This document shows positions 1 through 64,000 of a stretch of 64,000 nucleotides of DNA, in pieces. This DNA is from Limnoperna fortunei (Eukaryota; Mollusca; Bivalvia; Mytilida; Modiolidae): NCBI GenBank assembly GCA_944474755.1, contig OX104113.1:51165644-51229643 (forward strand). The letters are read 5' to 3'. A program made the translations under genes and the position numbers. Each line of letters opens with the position of its first letter. Position 1 is the first letter of the stretch. The notes under the pieces are model-generated. The model ran no database searches. It saw only the letters and a list, made by a program, of their open reading frames with translations, and was not told where the DNA came from.

Positions 1-328
1 ATAATCTCTTCTTGCGTTATACGCCCATTTATATGCTCATTTATGTTTTCTGATGTAGTATCCAGAATAGATCTTGCAGCATCCTCGCCTGTTTCAGAAG
101 TGTTTAATTCTTTGAAAAATTCAAATAATGTTTTTAACTCTATATTTGGTTGTTTCCTTTTTTATGACCATTCAAAACTTTCCAAAAATATTTAGGATTG
201 TACTTAGAAGCATCTTTCAGGTCATTTGCAAGTTTGCTACAGTATTTTTTGTATTTATCGTCCATGACATTTTTATATGTTTTTTCTGCATTTACCATGC
301 TAGACCGATTGTGCTCCGTGTTTCTAGA

Positions 329-1855
329 TTAAAACTTTCGTTTACATCTTCTAAAATTTTGCCTTGCAGATTTACATTCTTTATCAAACCATGGCTTGTA
401 ATTTTTTGAAACTATATTTTTTGAGCCGTGTTTTTTTAATGTACCAAATGTTGACTTTGCCGAGTCTAAAAAGATGCTTCTTAGTTCTTCTGTAAGCGAG
501 TTGACGGTTTCTATGTCCATGGCTTTTGCGTTGGACACATACTCAGTCAACTGTTCTTCAAGTAAAAGGAGCTTGTTTCCATCAATATTATCATTAAATT
601 CGTTTGCTTTTTCATTTACCCATGCTTTGATCTTTACTTCAGACTGGGAAGAGGCACCCATTTCGTTTTTATCGCTTTCTATACCTTTCCGAAATGTCAA
701 GGTCAAAGGAGTATGCACATCAGAAAAGAGTTTGCTCATTTCTAGAACTTCAAAATCTTCTATTAATTCAAGCAAATCGGGCATGCTTATACAGTAGTCA
801 ATAACACTTGTATTTTTGCATGTGAATCTACCAATACCTTGGTCTGTCCCTATTCTGCCATTTACTATAAACAAACTATTTCCTTTGCATAAATTTAGAA
901 GTATATTTCTGGATCTATTTTTGGATTTGTCCATACTTATTCTTTCTACAGGAATGTTAAGTCTATTTAACACAGGTATACCATTATCGACAAACTCTAT
1001 AATATCGTGATCTAAAAATCTATTGTTACTAGATATATCAACAAAGTCAGACTCATTTGACGTTCTTGCATTAAAGTCTCCAATTAAACATATATATTTG
1101 GATTTACAAACAAAGTTAAGATATTCTTGCTCTATCTCGCCAAAAGCGTCATCTGACGAGTACTTTGTATTTTCAGGTGTTATGTAAACAATTCCAAAAT
1201 AAGTATCAGTGTTAGTTAACAGCTTTTCACCACATTTAAACCATAATACATATTTACACTCTGTTTCTATTACCTCAATGCAACTAGTCAACGAATCTTT
1301 AAAGCCAACAATAATCCCCCCTGAACGACGTCTCGATATCTTTTTGCGGTTTTTCATTTTAAAAGTATAACCAGGAAAATTAATTGAGTCGATATCATCA
1401 GTTTTTGATTCAATAAAGCATACTATATCGTGTTTTTGTATCAGATTTCTAAATTCTGGGTATTGCAACATTCTATTTATACCACAGCAATTCAAACACA
1501 ATATTTTTAATTTCCCCAAATCAATTTTAGAAACAGAACATAAATCGGAGTCATTTAACTCAGTTGTACAATGTGAAATTGTTGAGTTATCAAGCCGACT
1601 GTCTGTCAGAATGTTATTAAAATGCTGTCTAAATTCAGGATATGTGCATATAATAGAATCTAGATTCGTTGAAGAACCTGCTTTAAAACTGCAGTTGAAA
1701 AAGTAAAAAAGTTTGTTAAAATACATATCTTCGACCTCTAAAGCTAAAAAATAATCATTATAAAAATCGGGTACACAAAAACAAGGAGAGGTCTTACAGA
1801 TATAGCATACAATTTGTTCTTTTTTAACTACATGGCCAGTGTGATCAATATTCAA
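329..1855 (-). CDS. LINE ORF2, AP-type endonuclease domain (partial)
   Basis: 508 codons from an ATG. The N-terminal 30 residues hold a cysteine cluster (C17, C20, C25, C27). From about residue 116 the exonuclease-endonuclease-phosphatase fold is visible: LKILCLNCCGINR, a catalytic glutamate in CFIESKTDD, GDFNART, and near residue 390 FSDVHTPLTL, the S-D-H active-site motif. The frame stops at 331-329. Reading resumes in another frame toward position 1 with a Lys-rich stretch typical of the linker before the RT, so an indel breaks the ORF and this copy is probably dead. It would nick target DNA for target-primed reverse transcription. Confidence 0.8.
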   Translation of the reverse strand: MNIDHTGHVVKKEQIVCYICKTSPCFCVPDFYNDYFLALEVEDMYFNKLFYFFNCSFKAGSSTNLDSIICTYPEFRQHFNNILTDSRLDNSTISHCTTELNDSDLCSVSKIDLGKLKILCLNCCGINRMLQYPEFRNLIQKHDIVCFIESKTDDIDSINFPGYTFKMKNRKKISRRRSGGIIVGFKDSLTSCIEVIETECKYVLWFKCGEKLLTNTDTYFGIVYITPENTKYSSDDAFGEIEQEYLNFVCKSKYICLIGDFNARTSNESDFVDISSNNRFLDHDIIEFVDNGIPVLNRLNIPVERISMDKSKNRSRNILLNLCKGNSLFIVNGRIGTDQGIGRFTCKNTSVIDYCISMPDLLELIEDFEVLEMSKLFSDVHTPLTLTFRKGIESDKNEMGASSQSEVKIKAWVNEKANEFNDNIDGNKLLLLEEQLTEYVSNAKAMDIETVNSLTEELRSIFLDSAKSTFGTLKKHGSKNIVSKNYKPWFDKECKSARQNFRRCKRKF

Positions 1856-1915
1856 GTGTAATTCATTGTTGCCTTTAAAAAGACTTTTACAATTTAAAAG
1901 TACCCCATGGCAATC

Positions 1916-2500
1916 CTAGTAATTACTGTTCACGTGATCGGGTACTGTCAGTGGTGAAGTATCGGAGTCTGGTCGTTGTCTTTTGTAAGGTCTATCACCG
2001 TGTTTCGGAGTCTTTAGTAAAGAGTCACGATAACTACCGTTACTGCCTTGCATTTCGTTTTCCGTTCTGTCGCTATTTCTGTGTCGTAAGTTACCGGATG
2101 TATTACTACGGTTGTCTTCAGGAATGTATTGCTCTCCATTTATAAAAAGTTTGTCCCGAACTAGAACTATAGCTTTGCCCTGTCGTCTGGCAGCTTTTTG
2201 TATCGGGTATAGTTTTTTCCTTCTATCCTCGACCGCCTTGGGAAATTGTTCGTGAATTCCCCATGGCGTGTTTTTCAACCACGTAGCTTGTTCTAATACA
2301 TAGCGTAAGTCATTGTGGTAAAGAAATCGAGCAACAATAGGCCTTGGCCTATCCTTGTATCGTTTTCCAAAACGGTGCAGGTTGCCGAATTCTATCTTAT
2401 AGTCTATTCCTAGTTGATCGCATAGAAAAGCACGCAGCTTTCTTTCCACATCTTCATCTGGTTGTTCCGCTAAGTTTGTAAATATTAAATTGTTCTTCAC
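1916..2500 (-). pseudogene. LINE ORF1, RRM/C-terminal piece
   Basis: 194 codons. KNNLIFTNLAEQPDEDVERK starts an RNA-recognition fold like that of L1 ORF1 (Transposase_22 type). It is followed by FGNLHRFGKRYKDRPRPIVA, KTPKHGDRPYKRQRPD and a KLYPIQKAARRQGK motif. An RNA-binding protein that coats LINE RNA. It is the frame-shifted continuation of the upstream coiled-coil piece and ends 61 bases before the ORF2 ATG. Confidence 0.75.
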
Positions 2501-2978
2501 AGAACGGCACTGCAGATCTTCTACAGTTTTCCTGAAGTTTTCTCAAACTGTGCGAGTAGGAACAAGTACCTGCACTTGGAGCGTCAACACTCACGTTTTG
2601 TTCTAATGCTCTTATACGTTGTTCTAATTGATTAATGTGGTTTTTCATTTGATTTCCGTGCGTTTCCTGGTGGATAATGTTTCTTGTGTTTGTTTTCACC
2701 TGAGAATTCATTCCATCAAAAAGGTTGCTTACTCCTTGACAACTCTCGGTCATGTCATTTTCAAGTTTTCTAACTCTGCTCGAGACACCCAAAATAGAGT
2801 TATTAAGCTCGCCAATCTTTTTGTCAATATTTTCATTCATTTTCTTCATGCCTGTCTCAATATTTGTAACTATACATAAAATCATATTTAAAACCGAGTC
2901 CGCATTTTCCGTTCCGGAGTCAATAATTTTGCGTAATCTGGTATTTACTATACAACATACTTGGAGTCCAAAGTCCAA
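2454..2978 (-). pseudogene. LINE ORF1, N-terminal coiled-coil piece
   Basis: 174 codons rich in Glu, Lys, Asn and Leu with heptad-like spacing across about 40-140 (MKKMNENIDKKIGELNNSIL and MKNHINQLEQRIRALEQNV), as in the coiled coil that trimerises L1-type ORF1 proteins. The frame then leaves the conserved path. The continuation (VEDLQCRSVKNNLIFTN) is in the next frame, so a small indel near 2530-2550 splits ORF1. Confidence 0.7.
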
Positions 2979-3000
2979 TCTCGGTTATTTGTTGTGAGTA

Positions 3001-3830
3001 GATTTCTAAGGTATAAATTCGATTTAGCCTCGGGCAAACAGACCAGGTCTCAATGAACTAATAAGAAGTTACATATGTGATGAGGAAGCGGGGTTGACTT
3101 TAACTAGAACTATTAACGAGATAACATATGAAGAAATAAAATAAAATATTCACGGTTGCGAAATGTTAATCCAAATTATACACTAGAACTATCCAAAATC
3201 CATGAAATCCGTGAATCCTTGAGAGCATAAAAAACCCCTCCATTTTAGACTTGACCACGTGGTTTCTCCTTCATTGATAAAACCAATTTTATCAGTGGTA
3301 AAAACCAGTATTTATTTTAAGTATTTCATTTATGCCATATCTGTCCTATTAGAATAGAAAATAATTCATTGGGATTGTATGCCACATAGTACCCCTCGCT
3401 ACCGACGGGGGTAAAATATTTGGCAACCCTCAGTAAGAGTATATATTCGTGCCCTTACGATTATTTTTTTACTGATGAAGTTTTCAGATAAAAATACACC
3501 TACGTCCCGTGAGTTTTTGGTGAAAATCAATATCAAAAGAAAAAGGAGCAATACAAATATTCTATTCTAGAATACAAATAAATATAAACAGTACAAATGT
3601 ACAATAATACAATGTAACCCCGGGATGGACGACACAATATTATTGCATAAATAGCGATTTCCGGTCTAGAAAATCGCAAGATCTAGCATAACGTATAAGT
3701 TGTAAAATTTAAACACCATAATCGGTGCTGTTTGGAATGTTGCTATCGAGGAACGCAATTTCCGTATGGCGTATATTTATTGGACCTAATTGTCACTTAA
3801 ATAAATGGATTGGATATATCTTTGTCTAAG
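3001..3830. other. Intergenic, no gene seen
   Basis: AT-rich sequence without coding signal. The one structure seen is a possible hairpin at 3390-3414 (acccctcgct...gacgggggt) followed by aaaat, which resembles the 3' hairpin ends of the dispersed elements described elsewhere but has no visible 5' partner. Confidence 0.4.
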
Positions 3831-3884
3831 ACGAGTTAACAAATTTAAAAGAAAAACTATTTGTCGATACAAGCTAAAAGAAGA

Positions 3885-5110
3885 AAGGTCATATGACCTT
3901 AACCTTGACCTTCTATTATATTAAAATTTAATAAATTTCATAATATAATCAAATTGAAGAAAAACAAGCATTCCAATATCTTTTGAAAACCGTCATCTAA
4001 TAGGACTTTTAGAGACATAAATGACCTTGACCACTGACTTTTGAACTTTGCATATATTATTCACAACAAACTCAGCAGTTATTAGGATAAACCTTTTCAT
4101 TCATATGAAAATTAAAAAATTTAAAACAAATGTATTTGACCTGGCTTCTAATATTGTGACCTTGACCATGATGATCAACTGTGAAGATCCTGTTGCAGTA
4201 CTTGCTATAGTTTTTTGAGAGATGGCTATTTATAATAAATTTCAACAAGCCAGGGTAATTTAAAATGTATGAAACTTGAAGACCTTTAAGGGATCTACAT
4301 TTTGGTCATGGCTTTAGTTCGGTATCTCTAATAGTTAAGGAGGAGATCTGCACACAACTTAATATCAACAGATGTGGACAGAAAAATGTCTCGACTGCAT
4401 TCCGCATCATTAACTAAAACAATAACTTCATGAGCCATATGTAAATAGCATTATATAGTCATTATCAAACATACATAATGCATTGTTACTGAGAAACTGA
4501 CACAGTTCAAAATTTTTAACGTAGTCACTGGACCGTGAAATTGAGGTCAAGGTCAGGTGACACCTACCAGATGTCATGTACCTTTCATCAGCAACCAATA
4601 AACCAAATATTGTCATTCTACTATGCATGGTTAATGACGAAATGACCTAATCCAATAACCGTGAAATTGCGGTCAAGGTCGGGCGACTTGTGACGGACTG
4701 ACAAGTACTCATCATAAGTTACCACTGGATTTAATTTGGTTGACCTATGGCTTAAGTTTACAAAGATATAAAGGAAAATGTCAAGTGTAAACACCTCTAG
4801 AAATCCATGTCTCACCTGCAGCGACTTTGATGACCTTGTGACCTCGTTCAAGTAAATGTCAATGATGACCAGTAGTGAAGATCCTATATCTGTTATACTT
4901 ACTGAGATATGGCTATTTACAATAATTATCATAAATCCAGCGCAGATAACTGTTACAAAGTGTCAATTAAAATATATGACAATTCAAGACCTTAACAAGA
5001 TTTACATTTTGGTTTCAGTTTTGTATCTTTAATGGTTAATGAGATCAGCACACAACACAATGTCTTAAATTAGAATATTACCTTCACCTTATAACCTTTT
5101 TAAAGGTCAA
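3885..5110. repeat. Diverged dispersed repeat with GACCTTGACC motifs
   Basis: Degenerate repeated blocks. One orientation carries gaccttgacc with tgaagatcctgt (for example 4138-4200 and near 4860-4890); the other carries ggtcaaggtc (near 4548 and 4670). A related copy lies at about 46540-46720 in an MTR intron. Open frames of 66 and 103 codons here are not conserved and look like chance. Confidence 0.55.
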
Positions 5111-5912
5111 GGATTGCCAAATAAATATGAAACGCTGTTAAAAATCAACATGCAATTAAAAAAAGGATAGAAAACTCATACAGGGAAGAGAAAACAGTTC
5201 CGCACGATATAATGCGCACAAAGCACTTGGTGAAAAAATTTAAAGCAAGAAAAAGACAAAAAACAATTAGGCTTTCCACTCTTAAATATTGGAATCCTGA
5301 TATTAAAATTATAATTGTGAGTTTTTATTATAAGTATTCCCATCCTGTCGCAATAATAAAAACATCCCAAACCTTTTTTGTGATTACAGAAGTTGATTAC
5401 ATGTAGTGCCGATTTTTGAACTCTGCCAAGAAATGTAGCTGTAACAGCTTTTAAAGACCAGACTTGCGGATGCTTTCTATTTCCATGTGCTATTTCTACA
5501 AAAATCTCATTAAAATTGGATTCATTTATTAAATTCGAATTTCCCACACACAAGATCAATATAAAAGCCTTTTTATTGCAACGCTTAGAGTAACATTGGT
5601 GATGGTCAGTCTTTGGGTACTATGGCTTTCTCCTGAACCATCTGTACACCATATTGCTAATAAAAAAAAGCAAGTGGCATAAAACACTTTTTAAACAAAC
5701 AAATAATAAAGAAGTAGCAAAAAAATTAACACACCTGTTACATGCCTAAAATTTGTTTACCTGTCCCGGATTGACCTCACAAAAACAATGTTTATTGAAA
5801 GTGAAAGAAAAGATTTTGTTCTTGCACTGTCTGTCCAAGTCCTCCTGTAACATACATGGATTACTTATTTTATTGCAAAGAATCCACTGAAAAAATCGAT
5901 CAAAGACAGAAA

Positions 5913-6312
5913 TGGCTGGATTTCGTTAAAAATTAACTAAGTCGGTTAACAGGAAGTAGGTGAGCGACAGAACTGAAATCAAATCCCACATTATGGGAGG
6001 CCATGCTGATGCTGCATACCAAATCTCAAGAGAATGTGATTAGTAGTTGCTGAAAAAACTGTTCCAAAAATTTTCTACCAATTTTCATTAATGTCAAAAA
6101 TTAACTAAGTCGGTAAACAGGAAGTAGGTGAGCGACAGACCTGAAATCGAATCCCACGTTATGGGAGGCAATGTTGATGCTGCATACCAAATTTCAAGAG
6201 GATGTGATTAGTAGTTGCTGAGAAAACTTACGAAAATTTGTTCCCCGCCAGCCCGACATTCACCATACTATAACCCAGATTTTCACTCTGTGAAATCCAG
6301 CCAAAAATCACC
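5913..6312. mobile_element. Non-autonomous element with 3' hairpin (family A, copy 1)
   Basis: The 5' motif TGGCTGGATTTC (5913-5924) is the exact reverse complement of GAAATCCAGCCA (6292-6303), whose left part also forms a hairpin (GATTTTCAC...GTGAAATC); the tail is AAAAATC. Inside are two ~190-bp copies of a unit with acaggaagtaggtgagcgac and aaatttcaagag. Confidence 0.65.
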
Positions 6313-7772
6313 ATCAGATTTGCACAAAACAGATTTGCATCATGTGAGCCAAAAATCAAAATATGGTGTACCAAGAAAAGCTAGGAATCCATCATCCTTC
6401 CAACTTTTATCTTTTCCACGGGACCATATTATGAAATCTATTCCTCAACTAGATCCAAAATATAGAGTAAGAAATCTCAACTGTTAACTGACACTGAAAA
6501 TGGAAACCTGTATGTCACAGATTAGTTCAACATCTCTAATCATTTAAAGAACAAAAACATTAACACCAATATACAAAAATAATATTTTATTATTATTTAT
6601 TTCAGTAAACTGATGTATTTGTGCATTCTGTCCAATGTTAAAATGACTGACATAATTAAATGGAAGTAGAAATAAACATCATTAACAAACAATAAAAAAA
6701 ATCTAATCTCATAAATTCTCTAAAAATTTTGACACAAAAAGTCAAAAAGATTCAAGTTAATTAAATTGAAACACTTATTGTAAGAACATTAAATCCTGTG
6801 CATATACTACATCAATGCCCATTAAATACATTAAATACAATTAATAATAGAAATTAAAACACCAAAAAAAAATGTCTCCAACATATCTGATTGTAATAAG
6901 TAGTACAAATGTACCAATAATATAACAATAAAATGTGGCTATGCAATAATAAATCAGATAAGAAATGTTAAGCTGAAAAAAAAAATTGTTATTTTCAAAA
7001 CTTATGTTTTTTTTATTTGAATGGGGTTTAATGCCAATTTCAGCAATACTTCTGCTATATCGTGACAACTAGTTTTTATTGGGGAGAAAGCCAATATAAC
7101 TACATGCATGTAATGATCAGCCCTGTCATACAGCCCTATGAATTACAACCAACAAACACAACTGCTTCTTTTTCCATAGAAGTTGAATATAAAATGGGAA
7201 TTGCCATTTGTTTGATTTGAAAAGTTGTAAAGGTAACATATATTAAAGTTTTTCATTGCCTATACATATTTTAATATTCAATTATATATAAATTAATAAA
7301 CTAATTAAAATTTAGATGGTAAATGTATATGAATTTCTGAAGTACATGCAAACAGGAGATCCCACAAAACTGGGATAGATAAATTAACTACAATAAAAAC
7401 ATACAGACAAACCTCACGTAATGAATCCCATCTATATGTACAATAAACATTATTATAATAACCCACACTGCACTACCTATTTCATTTATCTACAACATCT
7501 TTTGTACATTATTCAACATTTCATAAAAATGTTTATTATTCTATTTTCTCCATTCTCAACCTTTAATCTTTTGTAACGCCAGAAGTGAAATTGTTTAATG
7601 TAGCATTAAAATGTGTCAGACCCAATGCAAATTTTTTCCACAATTCTGCTCGACAAAAAGTACGGTAAAGACTCATGGGACATGATACCATATTTAAAAA
7701 CTGGGGAAAAAAGTACAACTTCAATGTAGGCTACAAGTACTCTATTCATAGATTTTTGCTGACGCCAATCCA
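6313..7772. other. AT-rich spacer with a SINE relic
   Basis: No coding signal. At 7010-7110 a decayed SINE fragment on the minus strand is recognisable (tttttattggggagaaag, ggggtttaatgcc). The rest is simple AT-rich sequence. Confidence 0.45.
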
Positions 7773-7773
7773 A

Positions 7774-9300
7774 AACTAGAGGCTCTTAAGAGCCTGTATT
7801 GCTCACCTGACTAACTAAAAAACTTTTAAGGAGACATGACTTTTTTTGCAAATTTTGATATTAAATGTTAAAGAGTTTGTGAAGATGCTGTTTCTATTAA
7901 TTTTTCCATGTTGAATTTCCAATCAGCAGCAATTTTTAGGACAGTTTCTGAGAAGAAGCCGTTTTATGTTTTCATCATAGGTTACTATGTTAAGTGATGT
8001 TCCATTTTGGAAGCAATCTTGAATTTTGGATTGAAAATAAAAACTCAAAATTAGTAGAGGACCATCTGAGGTACATTTCTACAATATCACAATTCCTTCT
8101 GCCTAGTGGTTTGTGAGGAAACGAATTTTGAAATTTCAGCCAATTAGAGCTAACTTACCGCTCTGGCAGCAATGTTGAATTTCATATCTGCTCCAAAAAC
8201 TCAAAATAATAAGTTTACTATCCAAGATTCACTTCTGCATTATTCGGTTTAATTGTGTGGAATAGTTTTGGAGAAGAATCTGTTTGTATTGTTTTCCCAT
8301 AGGGTCCTATGTTAAGCTGTGTTCCCCGGTGGCAGCCATCTTGGATTTTGGATCGGCACAAAAAACTCAAACTTGGTGAAGGACTGTCTAAGGTACATTG
8401 CAGCAATATTTCAAATCAATTTGCCAAGAGGTTTATGAGAAGAAGATTTTTTTAATTCAGCCAATCAGAACGCACTAGAAGCCCTGGCGGCCATGTTGAA
8501 TTTCCAATCTGATAAAAAAACTCAAAATAATAAGATTTCTATTTAAGCTTAATTTCTGCATAATTTGCCATAATTGTGTGGAACAGTTTCATTGAAGCTA
8601 TTTGTGTGTTTTTCCAATACGGTCCTAAGTTTCAGCTGTGTTCCATGGTGGCAGCCATCTTGGATTTTGGATCGTCATAAAAAACTTTGTAGAGGACCAT
8701 CTAAGGTACATTTATTCAATATATCAAATCAATCTGCCATGTGGTTTGTAAGAAGAAGATTTTGAAATTTCAGCCAATCAGAATGCATTAGTGGCCCTTG
8801 AAGCCATGTTGCAATTGGCTCGAAAAAAACAAAATAATAAGATAACTATCCAACCTTCATTTCTTCATAATTTGGTTTCATTGGGTGGAACAGTTTCCAA
8901 GAAGAAGTTGTTTGTATGTTTTTCCCATAGGGTCCGGCGATGGCGGCCATCTTGGATTTTGGAACAAAGAACTCAAACTTTCTAGAGGACCATCTAAGGT
9001 ACATTTCTGCAATATTTCAAATCAATCTGCCTATCGGTTTATGAGAAGAAGAATTTTGAAATTCAGAACGCATTAATGGCCCTGGCAGCCATGTTTAATA
9101 TTTGATCAGCACCAAAAACTTAAACTTTGTTAAGAACCACTAAATAAACATTCCTGCCAAGTTTGGTTCCAATTGGCTAGATGGTTTTGGAGAAGAAGAT
9201 TGAAATGTGAAAGGTTTAGGGCAGACAACGACAAAGTCGACGATGGACGACAAGTGATGACAATAGCTCACACTGACCCTTTGGGTCAGGTGAGCTAAAA
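7774..9300. mobile_element. Non-autonomous element, AACTAGAG start, ~155-bp repeat core
   Basis: Starts AACTAGAGGCTCTTAAGAGC (a palindrome), then GCTCACCTGA at 7801-7810. Ends with the hairpin TGACCCTTTGGGTCA (9275-9289) running into TCAGGTGAGC (9286-9295), the reverse complement of the 5' motif, then TAAAAAG. The core is four to five ~300-bp units, each two half-units of ~155 bp marked by gcagccatcttggattttgg and gccatgttgaatttcc. No protein-coding potential. Confidence 0.7.
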
Positions 9301-9697
9301 AGGTAATAAAACAAATCAACCTTCATACACAATAGAAAAATTATTTGACTGTAACATTTGGAATATGATAGAAAAAACTGATAAATAAAAATACCTTAAT
9401 ATTTTTGAATATCTTACTTTGGATACATTAGCCTTTTACCTCTAGAGAGGATGGCCAGAACAAGTACACATCGTGACTTCTTGTTGGTCCATGTTGTAGC
9501 ATGCACTGCAATCACCAAAGGCAGTATGACTCGTCACCCAGCTAATGGATATTATTAAACTTAAATGCATAATTTTTCAAATGAAAGCAACTCAGGAGCA
9601 AAATATTTCCCACATAATCTACACATACACATTATCTATTCATATGAAAACAAATCTTATTAAAAGTATTTAAAAAAAAATCTATCAAAGACAGAAA

Positions 9698-9908
9698 TGG
9701 CCAGATTTCGTTAAACAGGAAGTAGGTGAGTGACAGACCTGAAATCGAATCCCATGTTATGGGAGGCCATGCTGATGCTGCATACCAAATTTCAAGAGAA
9801 TGTGAATAGTAGTTGCTGAGAAAACTGTTACGAAATTTTTTTCTCCACCTGCCAGACATTCACCATACTATAACCCTGATTTTCACTCTGTGAAATGCGG
9901 CCAAAAAC
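9698..9908. mobile_element. Non-autonomous element with 3' hairpin (family A, copy 2)
   Basis: The 5' TGGCCAGATTTC (9698-9709) pairs imperfectly with GAAATGCGGCCA (9892-9903), then AAAAAC. Single-unit version of the element at 5913-6312, sharing acaggaagtaggtgagtgac. Confidence 0.65.
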
Positions 9909-10052
9909 ATTTTTTAAATGTAGAATTCCATATACAAATTTATAAAATAGTTTAACAAACATGATTGGTACATAATCACATTATTCAACAATGATATGGA
10001 ACAGTTTGAAGACCCAATAAAACAGCATTGCTTCATTCTTTTGCAGAAATCG

Positions 10053-63924
<53,872 letters not shown>

Positions 63925-64000
63925 CACTAAAAGACTATGATATTGAAATAAAGATTTTACATTGTTTTTTGTATTTTTTTACTATGCCAATTAAATTATT

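Larger units (their letters stand above)
1..3000 (-). mobile_element. Non-LTR retrotransposon (LINE), 5' part
   Basis: On the minus strand the order is ORF1 (two frame-shifted pieces, 2978 to 1916), then ORF2 beginning at 1855 with an endonuclease domain and running off the window start. The element lies downstream of the MTR stop codon. The 5' end is not defined; the reverse transcriptase would be at coordinates below 1. The ORF1-endonuclease layout fits L1-, CR1- or L2-like clades, which I cannot separate without the RT. Confidence 0.85.

Noticed and set aside
474..1010. Plus-strand frames of 107 and 64 codons
   Set aside because: Antisense to the LINE ORF2 endonuclease, which has clear catalytic motifs on the other strand.

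Overview
The window is AT-rich animal genomic DNA, most likely from a bivalve mollusc. The evidence is an intron-rich gene with short exons, tRNA-derived SINEs ending in caaacaaacaaac or caatcaatcaat tails, and dispersed elements carrying acggacggacgg runs and ~160-170 bp internal repeats, all of which recall bivalve genomes. The species cannot be named from this sequence.

The window is dominated by one complete-looking gene on the minus strand: cobalamin-dependent methionine synthase (MTR, 5-methyltetrahydrofolate-homocysteine methyltransferase). I reconstructed 34 coding exons from the start at 63924 to the stop codon at 10053. They keep the reading frame throughout and give 1270 residues (the human protein is about 1265). 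The exons carry the homocysteine domain with its zinc cysteines (C272, C335, C336), the folate domain, the B12 cap, the B12 domain (D793-x-H795-x-x-G798, S840-x-L842, G869-G870) and the AdoMet activation domain. Only the first exon (29 codons) is uncertain. One intron (52596 down to 50770) uses a GC-AG splice pair; the other junctions I read are GT-AG.

The rest is repeat sequence, most of it in MTR introns. Positions 1-3000, downstream of MTR, hold the 5' part of a non-LTR retrotransposon on the minus strand (coiled-coil/RRM-type ORF1 with a frameshift, then an ORF2 APE endonuclease); its reverse transcriptase would lie beyond the window edge. Positions 3800-10000 hold dispersed repeats. The intron at 40146-44713 contains a structurally intact Mutator-like transposon with an unbroken 491-residue FLYWCH/MULE transposase and a perfect 9-bp target duplication, itself inserted in another inverted-repeat element. 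The intron at 22740-29452 contains about 56 copies of a 31-bp minisatellite. Other introns carry MITE-like elements with recognisable target duplications (TA, TTA, TTAA, 5, 6 and 8 bp).

The most interesting pattern is a set of at least seven unrelated-looking non-autonomous elements with one shared end architecture. A motif close to the 5' end is the reverse complement of the 3' arm of a terminal hairpin, and the element then ends in a short A-rich tail (TAAAA, ATAAAA or ATAAAT). Several share the 5' start AACTAGAG, and three families have cores made of ~155-170 bp repeats. This suggests Helitron-like (HINE/pearl-type) elements, but that assignment is inference.
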